Positions 8,060 to 16,373 are shown, counted from the first letter of the stretch. The stretch is DNA of 40,557 bases from Lachnospiraceae bacterium (GCA_016280395.1 JAEEGQ010000127.1:1-40557); one strand, 5' to 3'. Program-made: numbers and translations. The notes: generated by a model from the sequence alone, not told the origin.

Positions 8060-8383
8060 CTATTTGATATAAACATTTATGACCGGCATGATATTTGATG
8101 CAAAACAGTCATAAACAACATTGTATTTATCGGTATCCACCGTTACATAATAATTCTCGCAAAGATACTCAACATCGGCAGGATACATGCCTTCATTGGC
8201 ATAACACTGCACAGCGGCCTTTTTTAAGGACTGTTCGGTGAGCACCCTGTTCTGCTCGTCGTTTACACCGTTAAACCAGCGCATACCGTAAAACAGGACT
8301 ATGACCATTATCCCCAGCACGATGACGGGGATTATGATCTCTTTACCCACAAAGCCTTTACTTGTTTTCTTTAAGCTTTTCAC
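8060..8383 (-). CDS. Short type IV prepilin-like protein (likely major pilin of the cluster)
   Basis: 107 residues starting at a GTG (8383) with AAGGAG six bases upstream. It has a clear prepilin signature: basic leader MKSLKKTSKG, then cleavage expected after Gly10, Phe11 at +1, Glu15 at +5, and a hydrophobic helix (IIIPVIVLGIMVIVLFYG). The remainder is only ~70 residues, small for a major pilin, with two cysteines (VQCYANEG and YDCFASN or YLCENYY) available for a disulphide. It is the first gene after pilC and the only one in the cluster with a canonical G/F...E5 site, so it is the best candidate for the main filament subunit. Confidence 0.78.
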   Translation of the reverse strand: MKSLKKTSKGFVGKEIIIPVIVLGIMVIVLFYGMRWFNGVNDEQNRVLTEQSLKKAAVQCYANEGMYPADVEYLCENYYVTVDTDKYNVVYDCFASNIMPVINVYIK

Positions 8384-8406
8384 AGGCTGCTCCTTTCTTG
8401 TGTTTT

Positions 8407-9453
8407 TTATGCGATGGATGAGATCATTCCTACGAGAGGTATCATCACAGAGAGCAGAACGGCTCCGACAAGGAGTGCAAGAACTATGACAAGCACAGTC
8501 TCGACCGTTGACGATATCTTGGAAAGCTTTTCGGTAACTTCGTTGTTGTACTGCCTTGCAAGTTTTGCAAATACCTCGTCTGTTGCACCGCTCTTTTCAC
8601 CGACGGTGATCATGCGGGCTTCCATCCCCTTTACAAGACCTGATTCTTTAAGCGCAACATCAAACGGCTCGTTGCTTTCATAAAGTTCCTTACATTTCTG
8701 TATCTTTTCGCGGACATCATTGTTTGATGCCGAATTAAGGCTTAAGTCAAGGGCTTCCGTGATGTTCATTCCGCCGGAGAGCATAAGCGACATGGAGGAA
8801 ATGAACCTGCCGACAGACATGCGGTTTGCGAGCTTTCCGGTAAAACTGAAATTAGTGAGCCAGCGCTTGATGATCTTCTCTCCGGATCTTGTCTTGTACC
8901 AGATGAAGATCGCGAAAAAGACAAGAAGAAGCGCTATCGTAACGATGGCGATCACACGGCCTACGGTCATACCGACGGAAAGCGAACCGGCTGTAGCTTC
9001 GGAAACATCGGAACTTAACTCCGAGAACATCTTCTCGAAGATGGGAAGTATCTTCCAAACAAGGACGATAAGGATAACAGCCATGATCGCAAACAATACA
9101 AGGGGATATGCAATGGCGCTGCGGATCGAAGTAAATACAGAGTGCTCGCGTTCATAATATTCCGAAAGACCGCGCAGAACCTCTTCTGTCTTACCTGTTG
9201 TCTCACCGACACGGACCATGTGGATCATATAGTCGGGAAAAGCCTCTGAAGCTTCAAGAGCCTCGCAGAACATGGAATTCTCAGAAAGCTTTTCATCGAT
9301 CCTGTCGAGAGCGGCTTTCGTGTGTGAATCTTCCATCTCACTGTTCATTATATGGATCGCTTCAAACAGCGGAATGCCGCCGTTAAGCATCATGGCGATC
9401 TGGTCGCAGAAAACGGATAACTCATCCGAAGTAAACTTTTTTACCTTTCCCAC
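8407..9453 (-). CDS. pilC: PilC/GspF-family inner-membrane platform protein
   Basis: 348 residues from a GTG start at 9453, with AAGGAGG seven bases upstream. The protein has two T2SF domains (~10-130 and ~210-335), each with the conserved segment [ML]LxGGxxxxEA (MMLNGGIPLFEAI and LMLSGGMNITEAL) and the GExxG motif (VGETTGKTEEV, VGEKSGATDEV). Three membrane helices lie near 117-140, 165-190 and 318-345. PilC forms the platform on which PilB and PilT act to add or remove pilins. It is 23 bp upstream of the prepilin gene and 84 bp downstream of the glycosidase gene. Confidence 0.93.
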   Translation of the reverse strand: MGKVKKFTSDELSVFCDQIAMMLNGGIPLFEAIHIMNSEMEDSHTKAALDRIDEKLSENSMFCEALEASEAFPDYMIHMVRVGETTGKTEEVLRGLSEYYEREHSVFTSIRSAIAYPLVLFAIMAVILIVLVWKILPIFEKMFSELSSDVSEATAGSLSVGMTVGRVIAIVTIALLLVFFAIFIWYKTRSGEKIIKRWLTNFSFTGKLANRMSVGRFISSMSLMLSGGMNITEALDLSLNSASNNDVREKIQKCKELYESNEPFDVALKESGLVKGMEARMITVGEKSGATDEVFAKLARQYNNEVTEKLSKISSTVETVLVIVLALLVGAVLLSVMIPLVGMISSIA

Positions 9454-9537
9454 TTTTAATCCTCCTTAATACTCCGTTGCCGTCTGCCTTAAACCTTCGT
9501 GGCCCGGAAGCTGTCTTGTTGAAGCTGTTTTATTGCA

Positions 9538-10722
9538 TTATTTGAATACAAATGCCAGCGGCAGATGCCAGGATGCCTGTGAATACTTAAATGTTACACT
9601 TGGCTGCAGATATTCGCCGTTGTAATACATACATGTTGAAGATCCGCCGTCAAGGTTTGCGGCATTCACGGCGCCGTATTCAAGCATTATCTTGATAAGA
9701 TCCGAAGCGGATGCGCCAAGATGCGAATTGTAGCCGCGGCCGTCGGTCACGAGCAGGAGCACGGACCCGTCTGCGCACTGTCCGATAGCGGTTCTCGGGT
9801 TAAGACCGCTACCCATGCCGTTAAGCTCTCTTGCTTCGCCATTGATGACAAGCTGCACGAAATGGTTGTTCTTGTCGGAGCTCTCCTCCTGGAAAGCACA
9901 GGCATCGCGTATCTTCGCGCTTTCGACATATTCCTTGAAGGATGCGGCAGTCATGCCTTTAAGAGATTTTATTATGAGGATGTTGTCCTCGTTAAAACCA
10001 ATCAAAACAAGCCCGGATGCTGCCTGCGGATTGTTAAGCTGTATCTGTCCGTTGCTGACCACAACACCCGTAGGATGTCCGCCTTTAAGGCCGTATTGGT
10101 TATCGTAAAGGCCGCCGTTGATACCTGCGGTACCGCCGGCATCCTTAACGATCTGGTCCAGTGTCTTGCCGACTTCAGGCCAACCCGATCCTGTATAAAC
10201 TGTAGAAATGAAAAGCCTTGAAGGGTCTGATATCTTTAAGAGCTTGGCAGAGAAGGTCCTTCCGCTGATGGTAAAAAGCTCGATATCCTTCTTGTTCTTG
10301 TCAACGGTCTGTGTCTGGTCACTCGTCTTTCCGCCGCTGATATCAACCGTATTATTGTCGATCTTTATAAGACCGGGGTCAACATCATCATTAAAGGGCT
10401 GCATGGAATTGCCGTTAACAAGGTTCTGTATCTCGTCGGGCGACAGGTAGATACTTGCTACGAACTTGAGTGCTCCGGATTCGAGCACAGTGGTAACAAG
10501 AAGCTGTTTTGCACTCTTTGACGGGCCGTTGCAGATCATCCCGACAATAAGATAGACCGCAAGCAGCAGTGCACCGAGCGTAACACCGATCACTGCGAGG
10601 ATACGCAGGAATATATTGCCCTTTTTCTTAGTATTTTTATTTGATCTTCTTTTTCTGTTCACGCTTACTCCCGCGGATTCAAGATCCTGTTCTGTATAAA
10701 TTTTGACTTTTGATTCACTCAT
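9538..10722 (-). CDS. Membrane-anchored phosphodiester glycosidase (NAGPA-domain) protein
   Basis: 394 residues. A basic, Lys/Asn-rich N-terminal cytoplasmic tail (~1-36) is followed by one membrane helix (~38-62) and a large extracellular part. The C-terminal ~220 residues fit the NAGPA / phosphodiester glycosidase fold (the family of mammalian uncovering enzyme and bacterial exopolysaccharide proteins). Motifs: GGHPTGVVVSNG, NPRTAIGQ, LLLVTDGRG and the hallmark NLDGGSST near residue 360. It probably cleaves sugar phosphodiesters in surface glycans or teichoic acids. GAGG lies about nine bases before the ATG, and the start overlaps the end of the GT2-GtrA gene by eight bases. Confidence 0.85.
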   Translation of the reverse strand: MSESKVKIYTEQDLESAGVSVNRKRRSNKNTKKKGNIFLRILAVIGVTLGALLLAVYLIVGMICNGPSKSAKQLLVTTVLESGALKFVASIYLSPDEIQNLVNGNSMQPFNDDVDPGLIKIDNNTVDISGGKTSDQTQTVDKNKKDIELFTISGRTFSAKLLKISDPSRLFISTVYTGSGWPEVGKTLDQIVKDAGGTAGINGGLYDNQYGLKGGHPTGVVVSNGQIQLNNPQAASGLVLIGFNEDNILIIKSLKGMTAASFKEYVESAKIRDACAFQEESSDKNNHFVQLVINGEARELNGMGSGLNPRTAIGQCADGSVLLLVTDGRGYNSHLGASASDLIKIMLEYGAVNAANLDGGSSTCMYYNGEYLQPSVTFKYSQASWHLPLAFVFK

Positions 10723-11863
10723 TTGTTTTTTCCTCTTTGAACACCCATATTTTCTGCAGTTTATAGCTTACAAAGAACAGCAGCGTATCTACGGGCAGTT
10801 TGATGATCGTCTTGGCAAGGCTCTTCTGCGTAAGGTCTGTAGCAAGCAGCATCGAAAAGGCTCTTGTAAGGCCTGTGACGATAAGTCCCGAAGATACAAG
10901 GATCACAACTGCCAGCAGTGCGTATTTAAGTATCGAAGACTTCGAACCCGACCCGAATACTGCCTTTTTATTTATGAGAAAATTACATACTGACGATATT
11001 ATCCTCGCTCCCGCTGTGGAAAGCATTATCACGGGCCTTGCGTCAAGCGACGGCACAAAGTGATTGAAGAGCACATTGAATATGAAGAACAGCGCAAAAT
11101 CGATCACCGAGCACAGTCCCGAGCTCAAGGCATATCTTCCGAGATATCCGAGGCGTCTTCCGAAATACTTAAAGATCACAGCATATATCTTAAATCCGTC
11201 CCGGAAGGGATGAAAATGCGAAGTGGCATTTTCGTCGATATAGATCGTCTTTATCGTTACCTCGGAAAAAGGCATCTTCGCATGCTTCATCTCAAGGAGC
11301 ATGTTCGTTTCGTATTCGTACCTCTCTCCGTAAGCTTCCGAAAGGAACCCGATCGCATTGTCGGGGAACGCTCGAAGACCTGTCTGCGTGTCGGATATCT
11401 TAATACCGCAGAGGATACGGAAAACAGCTTTTGTTATGTTGTTTCCCGTCCTGCTCTTCCAGGGAACGTCATCCTGCTTGAAATCCCTCACCCCAAGTAC
11501 GGTCTCGCCGCGTTCGAGCATTGCTTTTGCACATTCGTAAACGTCCGACGGATCATGCTGTCCGTCACCGTCCATTGTGACTATGCCTTTCCCGTTCTTA
11601 CGGTTTTCAAGGTAATATTTCATGGCCGTTTTCAAAGCGCGTCCCTTGCCCTTGTTCACCTCATGGACAAGGACCGTTACCTGCGGGAAGGCTGCTGCTT
11701 CCTCAAACGGCCTAAGGTGTTCCGGGCTGCTTCCGTCATTGACGACCAATATGTCCGAAAACCCGAGATCTATCATGCCTTTAACTGTAGGAATAAGCTT
11801 TTCGTCAGGGTTTAAGGACGGAATGACCACTGTTATTTTTAATATATCACTCTTGTCTGTCAT
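10715..11863 (-). CDS. GT2 glycosyltransferase fused to a GtrA-like membrane domain
   Basis: 382 residues. The N-terminal ~230 residues are a DPM1-like family-2 glycosyltransferase: TVVIPSLN, ILVVNDGSS (38-46) and the metal-binding MDGDGQHDP (97-105), with TQTGLRAF later. Such enzymes load a sugar onto polyprenyl phosphate. The C-terminal ~145 residues contain four hydrophobic segments and match GtrA-like flippase domains. The fusion predicts one protein that makes and flips a polyprenyl-phosphate sugar, used outside the membrane to decorate a glycan or protein. It starts six bases after the stop of the 627-residue gene and has no strong ribosome site of its own, suggesting coupling. Confidence 0.88.
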   Translation of the reverse strand: MTDKSDILKITVVIPSLNPDEKLIPTVKGMIDLGFSDILVVNDGSSPEHLRPFEEAAAFPQVTVLVHEVNKGKGRALKTAMKYYLENRKNGKGIVTMDGDGQHDPSDVYECAKAMLERGETVLGVRDFKQDDVPWKSRTGNNITKAVFRILCGIKISDTQTGLRAFPDNAIGFLSEAYGERYEYETNMLLEMKHAKMPFSEVTIKTIYIDENATSHFHPFRDGFKIYAVIFKYFGRRLGYLGRYALSSGLCSVIDFALFFIFNVLFNHFVPSLDARPVIMLSTAGARIISSVCNFLINKKAVFGSGSKSSILKYALLAVVILVSSGLIVTGLTRAFSMLLATDLTQKSLAKTIIKLPVDTLLFFVSYKLQKIWVFKEEKTNE

Positions 11864-11869
11864 CGGTGC

Positions 11870-13753
11870 TTAAGTAAGATCCCCCATATGGATTATGACC
11901 CATGTATTCTTGCCGTCTTTGTCGTCATCACAATATTTGAAGTATATCCTCTTGTAGAAGATATCGTCACGATGAACTCCGTTGCTTGTAACTGTAAAGC
12001 TCTTAACAAAATAGATATCACAGTAGAAGCAGTCATCTGCAAGCATAACGTAATTCTTTACGCTTTCCTTGCTGAAAGGCGGGTTATCAAAAACATGACG
12101 CCCAAGGAATGTGATATCCACGCCCGTTGCCCAGGCTTTGCAGGACGTGTCGAGGTAAGAGCCGTTATAGATATACTTTCTGATAGCCCAATAACCGTTG
12201 GTATCTCCGGCTATATCGTTGGTCATAAAATAGCTGTACTGCTTGCCGTAATAAAGCGGGTTGATCTTGCCGCTTCCGGGTTCGGTGACTCCGGCGCTGT
12301 AGAATGCCGCCAGACCGGCGGGAACATCATCAGAACCACTCTGCTCAAGTATCTTAACTTCATCAAAAGCATATCTTACCGAGCTGTCACCCCTGTTATC
12401 GGTTATGTCGAGCTTAACGGGGCAATACTGTCCTTTAAGTACATAGGTCACTGCCTTCGGAACATTTGTATACTGCTTTACATCTTCATATTCCCTGATA
12501 TCTTTTACTGTTCCTTCAACATCGGGAGCGCTTCCTGCGATAAGTAGCCCAAAATTGTCAGGTACGGTTATCTCAATATCTCTTGCCTCAACTGAAACAA
12601 CACCGTTTGAAAGTGTGTAAGGAACTTCGTTTCCTGCGTTATCGGTTATTGCAAAGGCGGCTCCGCTTCCGTCATCCTCGGTGATTATAGGTGCTATCGT
12701 AAAGAAACTGCATTTTAGCAGGCTGTTAACCTCGGCGTACTGCTTAAGCTCTATCGGCAGTTTCTCGGCATTGGTGCGGTCGATGGCCTTTGTGCCGATG
12801 CGTGCCGTCAATGTATCGGGACAGATGAGCGTATATTCATAATATTCCGGCACAGGTGCCCCGTCCTTGTCGATGAATTTCATCACATTACCGGCAAAAT
12901 CGGTTATCACGAACTGTTCGTTCATCAGCCCCGAATCCGGCATTGTCCTAAATACGACACTGTATGTGGTAAGATCGCCTGCAGCCGTAGCAGTCATCTT
13001 TTTATCTGTATTTATTGCAAACGAAGACGGTATCGTAAAGTTCAGGATGATATAATCAGACTTGATGTTATAAAGTCTGTCCGACTGTTCGCTCTTCGCA
13101 ACGGTATAGTGAACATCCTGTCCTTCGCCGTCCGTTATCTGCACTGCAGGCTCTGCGGACAGTCCTTTTACCATGTAAGCGCATACTCCGTTTTCTTCGG
13201 AAACTATATCCTCTTCAGAAAGAAGATGTCCGTTGATCTTTACGGCATACTCCTTTGGAACGGTTACTGCATAGGTCTTTCCGATGGCGGACAGGTCCGG
13301 TGTGAATTTGCTTATTGCCCATGTAGGCACTGACAGCATATCAAGCTTTATCTCTTCAGAAACAAGGTTGAGCTCAAGTTCACCCGCGATAAGATCACCC
13401 GAATGTATGATGTAAACAGGCCTGTTTGCATCATAGCTCTGGGAAGAAAGCGCATATTCAAGCTTTTTCCCGCCAAAAACAGAAACATAATTCTTTATTA
13501 CGGAATCTTTGTCTTCGAATTTTGAAAAAGCCGAATAATCTATATGTTGTCCTGATGCTTCAATGTTGTTAAATACAAGATTTGATTCGAGTTCTTTTAC
13601 AAAACCTTCTACAAGGTTGTAAGCCTGTGCTTTTTCGTACTTTACAAGGATCCCCCTTAAACCCAGCAGCAAAGCACCGATAACCAGCGCAAGCACAATT
13701 GCATAGATAAGAAGTCCCGTCTTAAACGTAATTTTTTTCATTGTTCTGACCAC
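11870..13753 (-). CDS. Membrane-anchored extracellular protein with four tandem degenerate repeats, function unknown
   Basis: 627 residues from a GTG at 13753; an ATG four codons later is an alternative start, and neither has a clear ribosome site. One N-terminal membrane anchor (~12-32) precedes an extracellular part. I see four degenerate repeats at about 160-218, 232-294, 305-380 and 391-463. Each opens with a strand and a [VIC]P (at 165, 241, 311, 397) and closes with ITD/xxG (ITD at 206, 283, 369, 450). The C-terminal ~150 residues are aromatic and cysteine-containing and not recognised. It is the first gene of the block leading through GT2-GtrA and glycosidase into pilC, so a surface-glycan or pilus-associated role is plausible. 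Confidence 0.75.
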   Translation of the reverse strand: MVRTMKKITFKTGLLIYAIVLALVIGALLLGLRGILVKYEKAQAYNLVEGFVKELESNLVFNNIEASGQHIDYSAFSKFEDKDSVIKNYVSVFGGKKLEYALSSQSYDANRPVYIIHSGDLIAGELELNLVSEEIKLDMLSVPTWAISKFTPDLSAIGKTYAVTVPKEYAVKINGHLLSEEDIVSEENGVCAYMVKGLSAEPAVQITDGEGQDVHYTVAKSEQSDRLYNIKSDYIILNFTIPSSFAINTDKKMTATAAGDLTTYSVVFRTMPDSGLMNEQFVITDFAGNVMKFIDKDGAPVPEYYEYTLICPDTLTARIGTKAIDRTNAEKLPIELKQYAEVNSLLKCSFFTIAPIITEDDGSGAAFAITDNAGNEVPYTLSNGVVSVEARDIEITVPDNFGLLIAGSAPDVEGTVKDIREYEDVKQYTNVPKAVTYVLKGQYCPVKLDITDNRGDSSVRYAFDEVKILEQSGSDDVPAGLAAFYSAGVTEPGSGKINPLYYGKQYSYFMTNDIAGDTNGYWAIRKYIYNGSYLDTSCKAWATGVDITFLGRHVFDNPPFSKESVKNYVMLADDCFYCDIYFVKSFTVTSNGVHRDDIFYKRIYFKYCDDDKDGKNTWVIIHMGDLT

Positions 13754-13809
13754 ATTTCTTTTTACTTACAGATACCGTGCCTTTTAAGTGCCCGCTATCC
13801 CAATAAACA

Positions 13810-13838
13810 ATTTTATCACAACAGCTTTTTTTATACAA
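13810..13838 (-). promoter_or_regulatory. Predicted promoter of the repeat-protein / glycan / pilus block
   Basis: On the minus strand TTGTAT (13838-13833) and TAAAAT (13815-13810) are 17 bp apart, 57 bp before the GTG at 13753. This is the only good promoter I see between here and the transglutaminase gene, so the ten genes from 13753 to 4428 may be co-transcribed. Confidence 0.62.
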
Positions 13839-13870
13839 TATTTTTGACATAACATTTTCTATAAAAAAGA

Positions 13871-13892
13871 TACCCGGCATTTCTGCCGGGTA
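13871..13892 (-). terminator. Intrinsic terminator after the VWA surface protein gene
   Basis: A GC-rich 9-bp stem (TACCCGGCA at 13871-13879 with 13884-13892) and a four-base loop are followed on the minus strand by TCTTTTTTAT. It ends the transcript of the gene at 13955-16168. Confidence 0.88.
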
Positions 13893-13954
13893 CCTCTTTA
13901 TAAAACTTCAATGCGGAAGACTATAAGCATTATTTAAGTCTTTTCCGGGTTATG

Positions 13955-16168
13955 TTACTTTCTCTTCTTTGAAACAAGTGCAAGAAGTGAAAGGAGTGTA
14001 GCTGCGCCTGCGATGATTATCGAGAAGCCTCTTCTGTCGCCTGTCTGAGGAACAACCGGATCGTCCTGAGGGATATCGGGATCTTCGATGATCTCTTCGG
14101 GCTCGGTAGGCGTAGGCTCTTCGGGATCCTCCTGAGGGATATCGGGATCTTCGATGATCTCTTCGGGCTCGGTAGGTGTAGGCTCTTCGGGCTCGGTAGG
14201 AGTAGGATCATCCGGTGTGGGTGTAGGATCATCCGGTGTAGGTGTGGGATCATCCGGTGTAGGTGTAGGATCATCCGGTGTAGGTGTGGGATCTTCAGGG
14301 GTAGGAGTTATAACTGTTGCTGTGATCTCGCCCTTTACAACGATATCTTCTTCTACTTTTGTGAGATCCTCAAGTGTCTTATCCCAGCCTGAGAAGCTGT
14401 ACTTTGTAACATTACCGTCTTCATCGGTCTCGTCTCCGGGAACAGTAACTTCCGGAAGCTTTTCTACATCTTCGCCTTCAAGTACTTTAACCGAATCAAA
14501 ATCCTTACCGTCAAGAACGAACGATACATTGTAGTAAGGTGTGATGTAACCGAATACATCAATACTGGTTGTAACAACGTCAAATGCTTTGTCCCAATCG
14601 GTGATCTTGTATTCTCTTCCGTCTTCGGGAGCAGCAAGCGCGGGAGCGGTAGCTTTTCCGTTATGCTTTACAAACTGCTTCTTAACAAGTTTATCATTGA
14701 TATAGAAACGTACAAGGAAGATGTCTGTCTGGGACATGTCGATGCCGGAGGTAACGGTTATAATCTCTTCGCCGTTCTCAGCGCCGCGTTCCTGAACTTC
14801 ACCGGTTTCGCTTGTTCTTACATAAGTAAGGACAGCGGGCTGGTCAAATGCGATGTGGAGAAGGTTGCTGAGGTCATCATTAACATCACCGTAAACAGCC
14901 TTAAGTTCTTCAGCGGAAACTTCGGGATCGAGCATTGCGGTATAAACTATTGTGTATGTACCTGCTTCAAGGTCGCCGAGTTTTGCATTGCCTTCTTCGT
15001 CTGTAACCTTGGTACCGAGCTTAAGGTTAAGGTTGCCTTTTGAATCATATTTTGCTTCTACAAGACCTGTGATATCATTTCCGTAAATATCTGTAGCTGA
15101 CTTAAGAACCGCATTCTCAGCTGTGTCAACAGCAACATCAAAGAACTGGGGAAGTTCATCTGCAAGAACTGCTTCGCTGCCGATCTTGTCAACCTTTACG
15201 GCATCCTTTGCAACCTGAACGAATGCATCTTCAAGTGAACCTTCTTCTTCAAGTGATGTTGTACGGTAGTATGTATCGTACTGTATTGCAATTGCATCCG
15301 CGCTTGTATAATGCGCTACATTGCTGTGAACATCATCATTTGTCAGAGCAACTGTCTCACCGTTGTTGTTTACGTAAACAGGATTCTCGGAAGATACCTT
15401 AAGCATTGTCTCGTAGTAGCATGCGGTACGGTTTCTTTCCCTTGAGGTGTTATAATAAGTCTTGTCAGTACGATAGTTGATGGAATAAACTGTTGCGTTT
15501 GTGCCGTCTGCAGCCTTGATCTTGTCTGCTGCGTTAAGTGCAAGCGTGTTGCTTCCGGAGTGAGCAAGTCCCTGTACATAAGCCTCACCATCGGAGAAGA
15601 GGATAACGATCTTCTGAACATCTTCTGCTTCACGTCCGTAAGTATCAAGGATCTTCTTAGCTTCGTCAAAAGCAGGTCCTATAGGTGTTCCGGTATGTGT
15701 TGTAAAGTTGTTTACTGTGACGTCCTGGTCAAGACCGGCGAAAGGAGCCGTTGCGCTTCCGATCATATACTGGAAAGCAGCAACCCGGTTATCGGATGTG
15801 TTGAAAGCAACACAGGCAACTCTTACGTTGCTGCCTACGCCGCTGTCTTTAAGAGTTTTTACAAAGCTCTTTGCAGCATTCGTGATATCATCACGATAAT
15901 CGTACATGGAGCTTGATGCATCAAGAAGAAGTACGATGTCATACTTGGAATAAACATCGACATTATACTGCTTCTGGCTTACATCGATCGTAAGTGTTAC
16001 GTCAACCCCGCCGTCGTCTGTAAGCTCTGCGCCAACCGATTTCGTTACTTTTACATAGTTCTCTGTTGCTGCGTTTGTCTTAAGGACAAAAGCATCTGTG
16101 AAGAGACCCGTGAATACGAAAACCACTGCGAGTAACAGACTTAAGATCTTTTTGGTTCTGTTCTTCAT
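13955..16168 (-). CDS. Cell-wall-anchored VWA-domain surface protein with sortase signal VPQTG
   Basis: 737 residues from the ATG at 16168, with GGAGG eight bases upstream. It has a signal peptide (~1-33, MKNRTKKILSLLLAVVF...) and a von Willebrand A domain at ~75-270 with a MIDAS motif DASSS (83-87) and DGE near 195. Middle beta-sandwich segments follow, then two modules resembling InlB/Listeria-Bacteroides B-repeats (~490-610, ending in GWDK). A Thr/Pro/Asp-rich stalk (TPTPDDP units) leads to the C-terminal sorting signal: VPQTG (706-710), a hydrophobic stretch and KKRK. This is a metal-dependent adhesin-like surface protein, probably displayed for host or substrate binding. VWA proteins can also be pilus-tip adhesins, but no sortase gene is in the window. 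Confidence 0.88.
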   Translation of the reverse strand: MKNRTKKILSLLLAVVFVFTGLFTDAFVLKTNAATENYVKVTKSVGAELTDDGGVDVTLTIDVSQKQYNVDVYSKYDIVLLLDASSSMYDYRDDITNAAKSFVKTLKDSGVGSNVRVACVAFNTSDNRVAAFQYMIGSATAPFAGLDQDVTVNNFTTHTGTPIGPAFDEAKKILDTYGREAEDVQKIVILFSDGEAYVQGLAHSGSNTLALNAADKIKAADGTNATVYSINYRTDKTYYNTSRERNRTACYYETMLKVSSENPVYVNNNGETVALTNDDVHSNVAHYTSADAIAIQYDTYYRTTSLEEEGSLEDAFVQVAKDAVKVDKIGSEAVLADELPQFFDVAVDTAENAVLKSATDIYGNDITGLVEAKYDSKGNLNLKLGTKVTDEEGNAKLGDLEAGTYTIVYTAMLDPEVSAEELKAVYGDVNDDLSNLLHIAFDQPAVLTYVRTSETGEVQERGAENGEEIITVTSGIDMSQTDIFLVRFYINDKLVKKQFVKHNGKATAPALAAPEDGREYKITDWDKAFDVVTTSIDVFGYITPYYNVSFVLDGKDFDSVKVLEGEDVEKLPEVTVPGDETDEDGNVTKYSFSGWDKTLEDLTKVEEDIVVKGEITATVITPTPEDPTPTPDDPTPTPDDPTPTPDDPTPTPDDPTPTEPEEPTPTEPEEIIEDPDIPQEDPEEPTPTEPEEIIEDPDIPQDDPVVPQTGDRRGFSIIIAGAATLLSLLALVSKKRK
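14065..14196 (-). repeat. 66-bp tandem duplication in the stalk of the VWA protein
   Basis: Two almost identical 66-bp copies (14065-14130 and 14131-14196) encode 22-residue units of Pro/Glu/Thr type (TPTEPEE, IIEDPDIPQ). The reading frame is kept, so copy-number change would alter stalk length only. Confidence 0.85.
14197..14304 (-). repeat. 21-bp tandem repeats encoding TPTPDDP units
   Basis: About five 21-bp units (GGATCATCCGGTGT core on the plus strand) encode repeated TPTPDDP. They lie next to the 66-bp repeat, and together they form the extended wall-spanning stalk of the VWA protein. Confidence 0.85.
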
Positions 16169-16267
16169 TTCTAATTCCTCCGCATAATTTTTGTTAGACC
16201 CAATAGTTACGTTTGAACTTTTTTCAAGTTTACATGCATAATATAACACTCAAAAGATACACGAGCG

Positions 16268-16322
16268 GATACATTTCGATATATTTTTTGATATTTTTAC
16301 AAAATATTTTTAAAAATGTATC
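16268..16322. repeat. 9-bp inverted repeat around an AT-rich core upstream of the VWA gene
   Basis: GATACATTT (16268-16276) and AAATGTATC (16314-16322) are perfect inverted arms. The 37 bp between them is almost pure A/T. It lies about 100 bp upstream of the VWA start, so it may hold operator or UP-element sequence. I could not define a convincing -35/-10 pair here. Confidence 0.45.
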
Positions 16323-16347
16323 GAAAACATGTATCTAAAATCAAAAA

Positions 16348-16373
16348 GCCCGGTAACCATGCGGCTTCCGGGC
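16348..16373 (-). terminator. Intrinsic terminator after the HExxH lipoprotein gene
   Basis: The stem GCCCGG (16348-16353) / CCGGGC (16368-16373), extended imperfectly inward, is followed on the minus strand by TTTTTGAT. It lies seven bases past the lipoprotein stop codon. Confidence 0.75.

Noticed and set aside
11060-11815. 251-codon open frame on the plus strand
   Set aside because: Antisense to the GT2 domain, which carries clear family motifs on the minus strand.
14017-14304. Possible CRISPR-like regular repeats
   Set aside because: The 21- and 66-bp units are tandem without spacers and encode an in-frame protein stalk.
14154-14534. Open frame on the plus strand encoding a Gly/Ser/Val-rich repetitive protein
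   Set aside because: It is the antisense reading of the TP/DDP repeat of the VWA protein; the repeat unit, not selection, explains the open frame, and there is no ribosome site.
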